Shown here one piece after another: positions 27,732 to 36,547 of a stretch of 64,000 bases of DNA. The translations under genes were made by a program, and so were the position numbers. A model generated the notes under the pieces. It had not been told where the DNA came from and made no database searches. It was given only the letters and a program-made list of their open reading frames with translations. Origin of the DNA: Nitrosomonas sp. Nm166 (GTDB taxonomy: Bacteria; Pseudomonadota; Gammaproteobacteria; Burkholderiales; Nitrosomonadaceae); assembly GCF_900112825.1 (NCBI RefSeq), contig NZ_FONE01000013.1, positions 1 to 64,000 on the forward strand. Reading direction: 5' to 3'. Each line of letters opens with the position of its first letter. Positions within the stretch are counted from its first letter, which is position 1.

Positions 27732-29412
27732 TGATGAGTCCTCCGGATAAGCTCCGCATATTCATATTGTCTGGGCTATGTTTGAATTGAACAGATTCCA
27801 ACTCCACCGTGAGCTGTTTTTTGTCGATTTTGCCAGCCGGCCCCAGTGGCAACTGCCTGAAATAACGTAGATATTCCGGCAATTTATTTTTCTCTAGCCC
27901 TTGCTTCTGCAGGTAGCGAGTGAATTGCGATAACGATGGACGCTCGGCACCGTCTTGCATGACCAGACAGAGACAAATCCGTTGACCTAAATCTTCATCA
28001 GCAACTGGTATGCAGACAGCGCTGACAACCGCCGGATGAGATGCGGCGATGTTTTCAATCTGTGCGGGGCTGATATTGACACCACCGCGAATAATGATGT
28101 CTTTTTTGCGCCCGGTCAGCACCAAATACCCATCGCTATCGATCAATCCAAGGTCTCCGGTATATACCCAGCCATCCTTGTCGCGATACAGCGCGTCCAG
28201 ATCGGGATTGTTCACATACTGCATCGGCGTGATGGGCCCTCTGGCAACAATTTCACCGGTGCACCCAGGGGTTACCTCTTGTTTCTGATCATCCACAATT
28301 TTGATCGAACAAACCTCCGGATTAGGCCGGCCAATCTTATGCACAATGGTTTCCAAATTATCTTCCAGCGTGGTGTGGCAATTCACGCCGTCTGCCGATC
28401 CATATAAACTGATGAAACCGCATCCGAATGCTTCGGTACAGCGGCGAATCGAAGCTTCATCGATTTTCGCGCCGCCACTAACGATGGCGATCAAACTTGA
28501 AGTATCAATTTCTGCTAATGCTGGATCTGCAACAATGCGTTGGAGCATGGTTGGGACGCCAAAAATATGCGTCGGTTTAAGCTCCGCAATGGCTCGAATC
28601 GCGGCAGAAACATCAAATTGCCGTAGAACGAGTACCGATCCACCCAGCCAGGATAAAATGCCAAACGTGGCGGTCGAGCCAAATGCCGTGCCCAATGGCA
28701 TCAGATAAAGTCCACGAAAAGTGCTGCGATCAGGATGAATGCGTTGCAGGAAACGTCCTCGTCCGCCTGCCAATGCATTGTGAGAGTAAGCAATCCACTT
28801 GGGATCGGATTCTGTTCCCGAAGAAATTAAGAATCGGGCCGGTGAATTGGGGTCGACGGTTGGTAATTGACTGGACTGAATGGGTTCGGATTGTAGCAGC
28901 GCATTCATTGTGTGCCAGCCATCCCGAGATTCTCCATCGACAATAAGGATGCGCAGGGATAGCAAAGCGGTTCTTAACGATTCGATGAGTTCGCAACAAC
29001 CCATGTCAACTGAGGTCTGCTCAACAATGATGACGCGCGCATCACATCTGCTTAATAGAGATTGAATATCAAGACGTCCACGACCAGGGGGAAAGGGTGC
29101 CACAATTGCACCCAACGCAGCCGCCGCGAGATCAATCGCACAGTGATACCAGCTATTGGAAAGCTGATATGCAATGACGTCGCCAGCCACAACGCCTAAA
29201 GCTCGAAAGCTGGCAGCCAGGCAACATACCTTATGTTGTAATTCTGCATAAATAATCGTTTGACCAAAGGAAATAACGGCTGGTTTAGCAGGATTTTGTT
29301 GCACATGTTCGCAAAATAATTCATACAAGGATTTGTTAGGATAAATTCCTTCTTGAATCCATTGGTTGCGAATTTCAGCAGGAACCAAGTCTAAAATACC
29401 TGAATGATTCAT
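27715..29412 (-). CDS. AMP-dependent acyl-CoA synthetase / ligase
   Basis: Adenylate-forming enzyme that activates a carboxylic acid as acyl-AMP and usually acyl-CoA, 565 residues from ATG 29412. Motifs: phosphate loop LISSGTESDPKW (a variant of the usual SGTTGxPK), VYTGDLGLIDSDGYL, hinge LTGRKKDIIIRGGVNISP and the C-terminal catalytic Lys in GPAGKIDKKQL. The ATG shares ATGA with the CoA-transferase stop; the longer open frame upstream lies inside that gene and is not used. In a sulfur-carrier operon, such a ligase would prepare the acid for attack by a thiocarboxylate (inference). Confidence 0.9.
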   Translation of the reverse strand: MNHSGILDLVPAEIRNQWIQEGIYPNKSLYELFCEHVQQNPAKPAVISFGQTIIYAELQHKVCCLAASFRALGVVAGDVIAYQLSNSWYHCAIDLAAAALGAIVAPFPPGRGRLDIQSLLSRCDARVIIVEQTSVDMGCCELIESLRTALLSLRILIVDGESRDGWHTMNALLQSEPIQSSQLPTVDPNSPARFLISSGTESDPKWIAYSHNALAGGRGRFLQRIHPDRSTFRGLYLMPLGTAFGSTATFGILSWLGGSVLVLRQFDVSAAIRAIAELKPTHIFGVPTMLQRIVADPALAEIDTSSLIAIVSGGAKIDEASIRRCTEAFGCGFISLYGSADGVNCHTTLEDNLETIVHKIGRPNPEVCSIKIVDDQKQEVTPGCTGEIVARGPITPMQYVNNPDLDALYRDKDGWVYTGDLGLIDSDGYLVLTGRKKDIIIRGGVNISPAQIENIAASHPAVVSAVCIPVADEDLGQRICLCLVMQDGAERPSLSQFTRYLQKQGLEKNKLPEYLRYFRQLPLGPAGKIDKKQLTVELESVQFKHSPDNMNMRSLSGGLINAGTQ

Positions 29413-31304
29413 TGAAAGCTCCACGGAGAAGGCACTTGGGTATAGGATTTTGAATTTAAATTTAAAATAGACTTGAGTCGCGGATTGTTGTGCAAGTCCA
29501 CAAGATTCTCGGCCACGATGGCCGCTGGAACCTGAGCGTGCTGCAGGGCGGTGACCCATTCTTCAGCTGTTTTAGCGAGCAGTACACAGCATAATTGCTG
29601 CTGCAGTTTTGCTGGCTCAATATCTGCAGCAATACCGAGCGCTTGAATAAGCCGTTGCGTAGTTTGATGGTCATAGCACTCGATAGCGATTTTTCCTTGT
29701 TGGGTGACATAGACCCCATTCACCACGCTTTTTGAGGCTGCGCCGATATCAAAGGCCTGATGCTGGTTCTGAAAATCATCGGCGCATAACAGCGTTGCTG
29801 CGCTCAGCAGTGATGAAGTCACTTTGGTGCTAACACCGTTCATGCACTGATTGAGCAAGGCGATGGTGATTCCTTGTGCGGCAATGGCGCCGCCCAGTAC
29901 ATCCAGTAATGTAAATAGTGACCCGCCCTGTGTGCCGCAGGTTTTGGAAATTTTATCGGCGACACCCGAATAGGCCTGCACCATAAAGTCAGTGCCCGGT
30001 ATCGAATGTAATGGCGAGTAGGTATTTTCATCGGTTGACCAACCGGCAGCATAAGCGTAAACCAAGGTTGGATTCAGCTCCAAAAAATTGGAATAATCAA
30101 GATTCAATTGCGCTGCCTTGTTGGGAGCCCAATTATGCAGAAACACATCGGCATGCCGCACCAGTTCTGCCACTTCAGCTTGACCGGATGGCAATCTGAT
30201 GTCGATCTCGCGGATCGTTTTAAGCCGATTGAGCGCGCCAAAGCGGGCTGAGCAACCTTCGGACATGGGTGGCATGCCACGCAATGGATCGCCTCCGGGA
30301 GGTTCGATGCGAATGACCTGGGCACCCAACAGTGCAAGTAAATGCCCTGCCAGAGGGCCTTGAATGCGGCGGCAGGATTCCACAACGGTGAGTCCGCTAA
30401 GTGGCAGCGTGCTGCTGGCCGGCTTGATCTGAATGTTTTTGACATCAGCACTGGAATCAAATGTCCACGGTCCTCTAAGCCACTCATATTTAGACTGCTC
30501 GTCAGTGACTTGCTCATCGATGGCGCGTACTGGACAGATAAACATGCCTGTTTGCGAGCACGACGCTGAAATTTCCTGGTAAGTTACCTTGGATATCGCA
30601 TGCATCAATTCGCTGGGAATAGGAGACACAGCTTTGGCATAGCGCAATAAAAAAGCAGTCCATCCTTTGCCTGCCAATGCCGGACTGATACCAAGACGAG
30701 TCCAGAATTTCAGCCAGGGATCTGCACTTAATGTTTCAAGTTCAAAAACGACACCATCCGATGATACGAAAGGGGGTGCTGCTGAGTGCGCAGTTTTGTC
30801 TAACAATAAACCTTCTGGCAGTTCTGTCGCTGTGGCATCCGCAATATATTGAGATTCACTGAGCAGAGCTGCCGCCGCCATGGAAACACGACTGCTGGAG
30901 AGGGTCAAACCTCGCAGTTGGCCGATAGCGGCAGCAACGGCGCCATGCAGCGCCAGCGCAGCTGTCAGGGTGGATACATAATTTAATCCCAGCGCCTGGA
31001 TTTTGCCGCTCGCTCGTCCATGTACCGACATCATGCCGCAAGCTGCCTGAATAATATTTTCGGTAACAACAGCCTGCTGATCGTTGTCATACCAGCCGGT
31101 TATTTCACTAATGACCGCGCTGGTATAAGGAGTCTTGAATGCAAAAGACAATCTATCATCCGTTGCATGTTGATCATGGCATTCAATTTTCATACCTAAT
31201 GTATTGGATTGATACAGCAGCGAAAATGCTGTGGCAGCAAAGTGAGGGGCTGGATTTTTTAATGGCCCGGCAATAACACAATCGTTTAATGGTTGATTCA
31301 TCAT
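29409..31304 (-). CDS. CoA-transferase family III (CaiB/BaiF) protein, double-length
   Basis: A 631-residue family III CoA-transferase-like protein. The C-terminal part (from about residue 300) is canonical: LSGLTVVESCRRIQGPLAGHLLALLGAQVIRIEPPGGDPLR, here quoted in blocks as VVESCRRIQGPLAGHLLALL and GAQVIRIEPPGGDPLRG, followed by ADVFLHNWAP and the probable catalytic Asp in LLDVLGGAIAAQG. The N-terminal 280 residues look like a diverged second copy of the same fold. Single-domain members are about 400 residues, so this is a fused or duplicated form. It lies between the sulfur carrier and the AMP-ligase genes with tight spacing. Confidence 0.82.
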   Translation of the reverse strand: MMNQPLNDCVIAGPLKNPAPHFAATAFSLLYQSNTLGMKIECHDQHATDDRLSFAFKTPYTSAVISEITGWYDNDQQAVVTENIIQAACGMMSVHGRASGKIQALGLNYVSTLTAALALHGAVAAAIGQLRGLTLSSSRVSMAAAALLSESQYIADATATELPEGLLLDKTAHSAAPPFVSSDGVVFELETLSADPWLKFWTRLGISPALAGKGWTAFLLRYAKAVSPIPSELMHAISKVTYQEISASCSQTGMFICPVRAIDEQVTDEQSKYEWLRGPWTFDSSADVKNIQIKPASSTLPLSGLTVVESCRRIQGPLAGHLLALLGAQVIRIEPPGGDPLRGMPPMSEGCSARFGALNRLKTIREIDIRLPSGQAEVAELVRHADVFLHNWAPNKAAQLNLDYSNFLELNPTLVYAYAAGWSTDENTYSPLHSIPGTDFMVQAYSGVADKISKTCGTQGGSLFTLLDVLGGAIAAQGITIALLNQCMNGVSTKVTSSLLSAATLLCADDFQNQHQAFDIGAASKSVVNGVYVTQQGKIAIECYDHQTTQRLIQALGIAADIEPAKLQQQLCCVLLAKTAEEWVTALQHAQVPAAIVAENLVDLHNNPRLKSILNLNSKSYTQVPSPWSFQ

Positions 31305-31347
31305 GCGGAAAGTTTGTTATGGTAGTCAAAGCAAAGCTTGCGTGTAT

Positions 31348-31620
31348 TTATCCTCCGGCTACGGCAGGCAGAATCGTCAACACGTCACCGTCTTGCAAAT
31401 GAGTGGAAAGACCGTCACAAAAGCGGATATCGTTATCATTGATATAGATATTGATGAAGCGATGGGCATTACCTTCTGAGACCAGTTTCTCTTTGATGCC
31501 TGGATACTGCTGTTCCATTCCATTGATGACGTCGGAAACTTTGTAGCCGGTTATGCTGATGCGTTTTTGATCATTGGTCAGCGGTCTTAATATAGTGGGA
31601 ATAATGACAGTGATTGACAT
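31348..31620 (-). CDS. ThiS/MoaD-like small sulfur carrier protein
   Basis: A 90-residue ubiquitin-fold protein ending in LTILPAVAGG. The exposed Gly-Gly is the site where an E1-like enzyme forms an acyl-adenylate and then a thiocarboxylate. The stretch VSDVINGMEQQYPGIKEKL is typical of MoaD/CysO-like carriers. Its neighbours are a JAMM protease and a MoeZ-like E1, the same trio as in CysO- and QbsE-type systems, so it is probably dedicated to this operon and not to thiamine or molybdopterin. Confidence 0.9.
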   Translation of the reverse strand: MSITVIIPTILRPLTNDQKRISITGYKVSDVINGMEQQYPGIKEKLVSEGNAHRFINIYINDNDIRFCDGLSTHLQDGDVLTILPAVAGG

Positions 31621-31660
31621 ATGTGTACCTTTCTTATTTTTTGTTGATAAAAATTACTAA

Positions 31661-32104
31661 TCAAGCAACCATTTGCAGTTCCAACTCGGGTTGATATTGA
31701 TGGACTATTCGGACCCTTTCTTCGATGACCATCTGGTCGATAATGCGGAAGCTGCGAATTTCGTGGTTATATAGTGATTTTGTTGGGATGATGACGTAAT
31801 GCGATTGAGGTTCGGTGGCATGTTCGACATCCGTATGGCTCGGATAGGCCTGGCTATCAGTATGTGAATGGTAGATGACAATCGGTTCTTCACCGCGTGC
31901 ATCCATCTCTTTCCAGACATGTAATTGCTGTTGTGGATCAAACTGGAAAAATGTTTCCGATTTCGCCATATTTCGCATTGGAATCAGGCGCAATGGAAGA
32001 TTGGAACCTGCAGGGCCTGCGATGATGCCGCAGGTTTCTATCGGATGATCATCCAGAGCTTGAGCGATCATTGCATTAATCAATTTGGAATGTATTGTCA
32101 GCAT
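31661..32104 (-). CDS. JAMM/MPN+ metalloprotease (M67 family)
   Basis: A 147-residue single-domain zinc isopeptidase-like enzyme. It has the full JAMM motif HSH-x7-S-x2-D (His79, His81, Ser89, Asp92) and an upstream Glu23 in IETCGIIAG. In bacteria these enzymes trim the C terminus of a sulfur carrier to expose Gly-Gly or release an adduct from it (Mec+, QbsD families). Start ATG 32104 has an AGGAGA upstream; a longer frame to 32164 would overlap the MoeZ-like gene. It lies between the E1 and carrier genes. Confidence 0.9.
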   Translation of the reverse strand: MLTIHSKLINAMIAQALDDHPIETCGIIAGPAGSNLPLRLIPMRNMAKSETFFQFDPQQQLHVWKEMDARGEEPIVIYHSHTDSQAYPSHTDVEHATEPQSHYVIIPTKSLYNHEIRSFRIIDQMVIEERVRIVHQYQPELELQMVA

Positions 32105-32124
32105 AATGTTTAATCTCCTGAATA

Positions 32125-33297
32125 TTAATAAGTTGGCAGTGACTGATCGACGTCCTTGATCCACGCTAAAATCCCGCCATCTAAACTTTTAACATTGGTA
32201 AAACCGTATTTCTGCATTTCAACCAATACATCGCGGGAGCGCATACCCATCTTGCAATGCAGAACGATAAAACCTTCTTTATTCATGGTGGCTAAAACTT
32301 CTGTGGACATCATCTGGTTTTTAGGAATATGCGTAGCGCCTTCGATATGCACGATATTCCATTCTTCAATGCCACGAACGTCGATGAGCTGTATTTGCTC
32401 ACCTTTTTCCTGTAGTGTTTTCAGTTCCCGCGCACTGATCACAGGAATATGGATATGGCTGTCATTTGTCGGGCGATCTACACCACAAAATTCTTGATAA
32501 TCGATCAAGTCGGTTATCGGGGTTCTCACCGGCGCTTTTTGTAGTGGAATAAACCGGTAGCTCATGTCCAGCGCGTCGTAGACGGCAAGTCGGCCCAGCA
32601 TGGTTTCGCCGATGCCAGTGATTAATTTGATCGCTTCCGTTGCCATCATCGCGCCAATCGAAGCGCAGAGTATGCCCAATACGCCACCTTCCGCGCAGGA
32701 GGGAGCCATTTCAGAAGGTGGCGGTTCTGGGTACAGATCGCGATAATTTAAGCCCATGCCAGCGGGTGCGTTTTCCCAAAAGACGGAAACTTGTCCTTCG
32801 AACCGGAAGATCGATCCCCATACATAGGGTTTTCCCGTCAGAACACAGGCATCATTCACCAGATAGCGTGTGGCAAAATTATCGGTACCATCGATGACCA
32901 GGTCATACGCTGAAATAATCGCTATTGCATTGGTGGTTTCCAGTCGCTCGCTATGCAGTTGCACACGAACGTAGGGATTCAATTCGTTGATGGCGTCGCG
33001 CGCGCTTTCGGATTTCAGTCTACCGGTATCAGACTGGCCATGAATGACTTGTCGTTGCAGGTTTGATTCATCCACTACATCAAAGTCGACGATTCCCAAG
33101 GTACCGACGCCAGCTGCTGCAAGATACAGCAGTACTGGCGATCCTAATCCTCCGGCGCCGATCACCAGAACTTTGCTGCTTTTGAGCCGCTTTTGGCCTT
33201 CCAGGCCCACTTCGGGAATCAATAAATGACGGCTGTAGCGTGAAATTTCATGGTTGCTTAAGTTTTCTACCGGCTTGACTAAGGGTGGTAATCGCAT
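32125..33297 (-). CDS. MoeZ/MoeB-like adenylyltransferase with C-terminal rhodanese domain
   Basis: E1-like enzyme that adenylates the C-terminal Gly of a sulfur carrier and passes sulfur to it, 390 residues. The N-terminal domain has the nucleotide motif VLVIGAGGLGSPVLLYLA, the DFDVVDESNLQRQ loop and DGTDNFATRYLVNDAC. The CxxC zinc pairs of classical MoeB are not obvious. The C-terminal rhodanese domain has the active Cys in VLHCKMGMRSRDV. It is the first gene of a seven-gene minus-strand operon; ATG 33297 follows a strong GAGGAG. Confidence 0.9.
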   Translation of the reverse strand: MRLPPLVKPVENLSNHEISRYSRHLLIPEVGLEGQKRLKSSKVLVIGAGGLGSPVLLYLAAAGVGTLGIVDFDVVDESNLQRQVIHGQSDTGRLKSESARDAINELNPYVRVQLHSERLETTNAIAIISAYDLVIDGTDNFATRYLVNDACVLTGKPYVWGSIFRFEGQVSVFWENAPAGMGLNYRDLYPEPPPSEMAPSCAEGGVLGILCASIGAMMATEAIKLITGIGETMLGRLAVYDALDMSYRFIPLQKAPVRTPITDLIDYQEFCGVDRPTNDSHIHIPVISARELKTLQEKGEQIQLIDVRGIEEWNIVHIEGATHIPKNQMMSTEVLATMNKEGFIVLHCKMGMRSRDVLVEMQKYGFTNVKSLDGGILAWIKDVDQSLPTY

Positions 33298-33469
33298 AAA
33301 AGCTCCTCGTTTATTTTAATGAGTATGTCTAGATTTCACCGCGTGGCTGGTTGACATTCATTCCCGAGCCTCAATGTTATTCATTGATTAATAATATGAA
33401 TTTTTATTGGAAAACCATGCGCTGTAACTATTTTTTGCAAAATATAAATTAGATTGACGAAGTTGGGAA

Positions 33470-33501
33470 TGCGACAAATTGTCGCGCGACAATTTGTCGC
33501 A
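33470..33501. promoter_or_regulatory. 32-bp perfect palindrome, probable double operator
   Basis: Two adjacent 15-bp units, GCGACAAATTGTCGC and GCGACAATTTGTCGC, are reverse complements of each other, and each is itself a palindrome around one central base (GCGACAA/TTGTCGC). With the flanking T and A the whole 32 bp is a perfect palindrome. It lies 173 bp upstream of the MoeZ-like operon and 178 bp upstream of the divergent pseudokinase gene, within a 382-bp gap that holds no gene. The regulator is unknown. Confidence 0.75.
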
Positions 33502-33679
33502 GCAAGAATTTGCTTATCCTAATGAGTGATTATTGCAAGGAAAAATAGAAATTTCTGTTATGAAATAACAGGCTAGTGAAAGGATAATTTGCAGACGCGT
33601 TTCTTATATTCAATAATAGCTGAATGCTCAAGTTTCAATAATTTTATCGCTTACCCATATAACCCGGAGGATACCTACC

Positions 33680-35371
33680 ATGACACACGTACACGACAAG
33701 ATTTTGCCCGCAGGCACTCAAATCGGTGTTTATGAAATTAAAGACGCCGTAAAAATGGGTACTTTCGATATTGTTTATCGCGCCTGGAATCACCATCTCA
33801 AGGAAGGGGTAAAAATACAAGAGTATTTTCCGCGTGATTTTGCCATGCGCGCTAATGATGGATTAGGTGTTGAACCCAAGTCCATAGCCGATAAGGAGAA
33901 TTTTGAATATGGCTTAAAGGCATTTTTGCATCAGGCTGAAGTGCTTACACAAATAGAACATCCTCATCTTGCGGTAGCTGAGAATGTCTTGCAATTCAAT
34001 GGAACAGCCTACCTGATGATGAGAATCCGAAAAGGCATATCGCTTTCCAGGTTAATGCAATCTACAGAGACACTTGCCGAGACAGAATTAAAATTCATTC
34101 TGGTATCGATCCTGAGCGCTTTACAAAAAATACACGAGCACAAAATTGTACACGGCGGCATCCAGCCGGCGGCGATTGTTTTGAATCAGGAAGGCGAGCC
34201 GCTGCTGATTGATTTTGCCGCGGCACGATTGGCTATTGCTGCACGGGCTGCGCTGCTTGCCGATGAACTGGCCGCGGGTTACGCACCGGTGGAACAATAT
34301 GAGTCAGCGGAAAAGGCCGGACCTGCAACTGATTTTTATGCGCTGGGCGCAACGATGTATTATTGTATAACGCATCAGCAGCCGGTCGTCGCGCAGAGCC
34401 GGAGAATGATTTTAAGCGCAGGCGAACCCGATCCGATGGCTTTGCCCGCTGAATCTGGGAGTACTCGTTATAGTGCGGAATTGTTAAAAGCAATCAACTG
34501 GATGCTGCAACCTGAGTATGATCATCGGCCGCAATCGGCAAGCGAGATCCTCACGCTACTCGAACCACAGCATGCCAGCAAACAAGCGAAACTTTTAACT
34601 TCCAGGCAAGCAGCCACGGATACTGCCAAACGTAATAAAAATCCCTTATGGATCGGTGCTACGGCCGGAATAGTTGCCTTGGTGGCTGCTGCCTTATGGT
34701 TTAATGAAAAAAAACCTGCAGAAATATCGGATGATCCGTCTGGTACAGTAATCGCTCAGCCTTCCTTGCAGCCTAGTTCCGCGAAATCAGCCGTAACAGT
34801 CGAACCAGAAACAGAAGCAGATCAATCCGTCGCTGGGGCTGTCACCGAATCAGATAAGGCATCCAGCTCAGAAAGAATATCCGTGGTCGATCAAGAAACC
34901 ATGAGTGAGGCTGAAAAGCAGTCAGCAGAGAGAGAATCTACTCCAACAAATTCATTGGTTACCGAGCCGGAATCTGGCAGTGAGCAGGTAGCAATGCTGG
35001 ATCAGTCCGCAAAACTCGATGAATCGACTCAGTCTAGGCAATCCAATTTCTCACAACAACCAACGGATACCGATCTCATTAAAAAACATTTAGCTGCCGC
35101 TGGAAAGGCCCTGAAAGCAGGGCGTTTTACCACACCATTAAAGGATAATGCCTATACATACTACCAGATGGTTCTTAGGCTAGATCCAGATAATGCGGAA
35201 GCGCTCGCAGGATTGCAGAAAATAGTTGACCGGTATATTCAGTTTATTGGCAAAGCAAGAGCTGAGGGCAGATTCTATGATGCCAAACTGTATCTGAAAA
35301 GGGCTGAATCGGTCTTGCCGGGCGATCCGAAGCTGCAGGGTATTCGAGCCGAGCTAGCTGTTGTTAAATAG
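33680..35371 (+). CDS. Membrane-anchored serine/threonine pseudokinase-like protein
   Basis: A 563-residue protein with an N-terminal protein-kinase fold, a transmembrane helix (about residues 323-343) and a periplasmic part with an acidic Ser/Glu-rich linker and a TPR-like end. The VAIK-type Lys is present (VKIQEYFP, Lys45), but the glycine loop is degraded (KMGTFDIVY), the catalytic HRD is HGG (158-160, aspartate lost), the usual Asn of the catalytic loop is replaced (IQPAAIVL) and DFG reads DFA (178-180). It is therefore probably inactive as a kinase and may serve as a scaffold or ligand sensor. Start follows CCCGGAGG. Confidence 0.8.
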   Translation: MTHVHDKILPAGTQIGVYEIKDAVKMGTFDIVYRAWNHHLKEGVKIQEYFPRDFAMRANDGLGVEPKSIADKENFEYGLKAFLHQAEVLTQIEHPHLAVAENVLQFNGTAYLMMRIRKGISLSRLMQSTETLAETELKFILVSILSALQKIHEHKIVHGGIQPAAIVLNQEGEPLLIDFAAARLAIAARAALLADELAAGYAPVEQYESAEKAGPATDFYALGATMYYCITHQQPVVAQSRRMILSAGEPDPMALPAESGSTRYSAELLKAINWMLQPEYDHRPQSASEILTLLEPQHASKQAKLLTSRQAATDTAKRNKNPLWIGATAGIVALVAAALWFNEKKPAEISDDPSGTVIAQPSLQPSSAKSAVTVEPETEADQSVAGAVTESDKASSSERISVVDQETMSEAEKQSAERESTPTNSLVTEPESGSEQVAMLDQSAKLDESTQSRQSNFSQQPTDTDLIKKHLAAAGKALKAGRFTTPLKDNAYTYYQMVLRLDPDNAEALAGLQKIVDRYIQFIGKARAEGRFYDAKLYLKRAESVLPGDPKLQGIRAELAVVK

Positions 35372-35461
35372 GGGAGTCTGTTAGGTAGTGCTTCATAGGC
35401 TTGAGTCATGACTCAGCGGCCATACCACCTTTATTGTGAAAGATGGTAAGCAGGAGATTAC

Positions 35462-36469
35462 TTAAGATACAAGACTGAACAAGTCTTTCGCATCCTCTGG
35501 TTCGGGCAGCATCGCAATCTCGCTGCCTAATTGATGTTCTAAAGCCAGCTCGTACACTAAGCGCAGCGTTGAAAAATCTTCCAATGCAAAACCAACTGAA
35601 TCGAATAGGGTAATTTCAGCAGGGTTTTCCCTGCCTTGCTTGCGTTTGGTGACGAGCTCCCATAATTCAGCATAAATCCTGCTTGCATCGCACTGTTGTA
35701 CTTCGCCTTCTTTCAATGCCTGCGGAATAAATTCAACGACAACTTTTGCCGCTTCGAGCAACTCCCGGCCCAATTCGGTTTTGCCCGGGCGATCACCACC
35801 CATGGCGTGTATATGCGTACCTGGTGCGATATCTTGCAGTTCGAACAATCTCTGTTGTGTATTTGCTGCCGTTGCAGTAATGACGATATCGGTATTATGA
35901 ACAGCTTCCCGAATGTTGGCACAGGGTATCAATTCGAAAGCGTACGGTGCCATATTGCGCGAAAATTTGACCATCGCTGCGGCATCGGTATCGAAGTAGC
36001 GTATTTTTCGTAATGGAAAAAGACGGTTAAAACCCATCACCTGAAATTCAGCCTGCGCTCCGGTACCGATAATCGTCAAAGACTGAGCATCTTCCCTGGC
36101 CAGGTACTTGGCCGCCAAGGCACCGGTTGCCGCCGTGCGGAAAGCAGTCAGCAAGGTCATTTCGCTAAGCAGCAAGGGATAGCCTGTAGCGGTGTCGCTG
36201 AGCTGGCCGATGCCGATTACGCTCAGCTTGCCTTGTGCCGTATTGCCGGGATGGGCGCTGACATATTTGAACGCATAAAAATGGTCATCCGCACAAGGCA
36301 TCAATTCAATGGCACCTTGCGGATAATACGTTGCCTGGCGTACGGATTTTTGGAACGCATCCCAACGGGAAAAATCTCTTTCCAGAGCCGCAATCAGTTT
36401 GTCAAAAAAGGTTTCAAGGCTGAGAACCTTGATCAGTTTCTGGATATCGTTAACGCTAACAATTTTCAT
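35462..36469 (-). CDS. Ornithine cyclodeaminase / mu-crystallin family protein
   Basis: A 335-residue NAD(P)-binding enzyme of the ornithine cyclodeaminase family, which also holds alanine dehydrogenases and imine reductases. Seen are YAFKYVSAHPGN (the substrate-binding Lys block), EMTLLTAFRTAATGALAAKYLA and the nucleotide loop SLTIIGTGAQAEFQ, then DIVITATAA and IHAMGGDRPGKTEL. The exact reaction is not evident. It is convergent with the pseudokinase gene. Confidence 0.88.
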   Translation of the reverse strand: MKIVSVNDIQKLIKVLSLETFFDKLIAALERDFSRWDAFQKSVRQATYYPQGAIELMPCADDHFYAFKYVSAHPGNTAQGKLSVIGIGQLSDTATGYPLLLSEMTLLTAFRTAATGALAAKYLAREDAQSLTIIGTGAQAEFQVMGFNRLFPLRKIRYFDTDAAAMVKFSRNMAPYAFELIPCANIREAVHNTDIVITATAANTQQRLFELQDIAPGTHIHAMGGDRPGKTELGRELLEAAKVVVEFIPQALKEGEVQQCDASRIYAELWELVTKRKQGRENPAEITLFDSVGFALEDFSTLRLVYELALEHQLGSEIAMLPEPEDAKDLFSLVS

Positions 36470-36547
36470 CGCGGTTCCATACGAGTCAAGTAAGCCCTAC
36501 AACGACTACTCTATTTATCAGGTATTTGCTAAAGCTACAGTGCTATA

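Noticed and set aside
27715-29559. Longer N terminus for the AMP-ligase from 29559
   Set aside because: The extra 49 residues lie inside the CoA-transferase gene; ATG 29412 shares an ATGA junction with that gene and gives a normal start.
35402-35415. 14-bp palindrome TGAGTCATGACTCA after the pseudokinase gene
   Set aside because: It lies between convergent genes, not at a promoter, and shows no T-run; with a single copy seen, no function can be supported.
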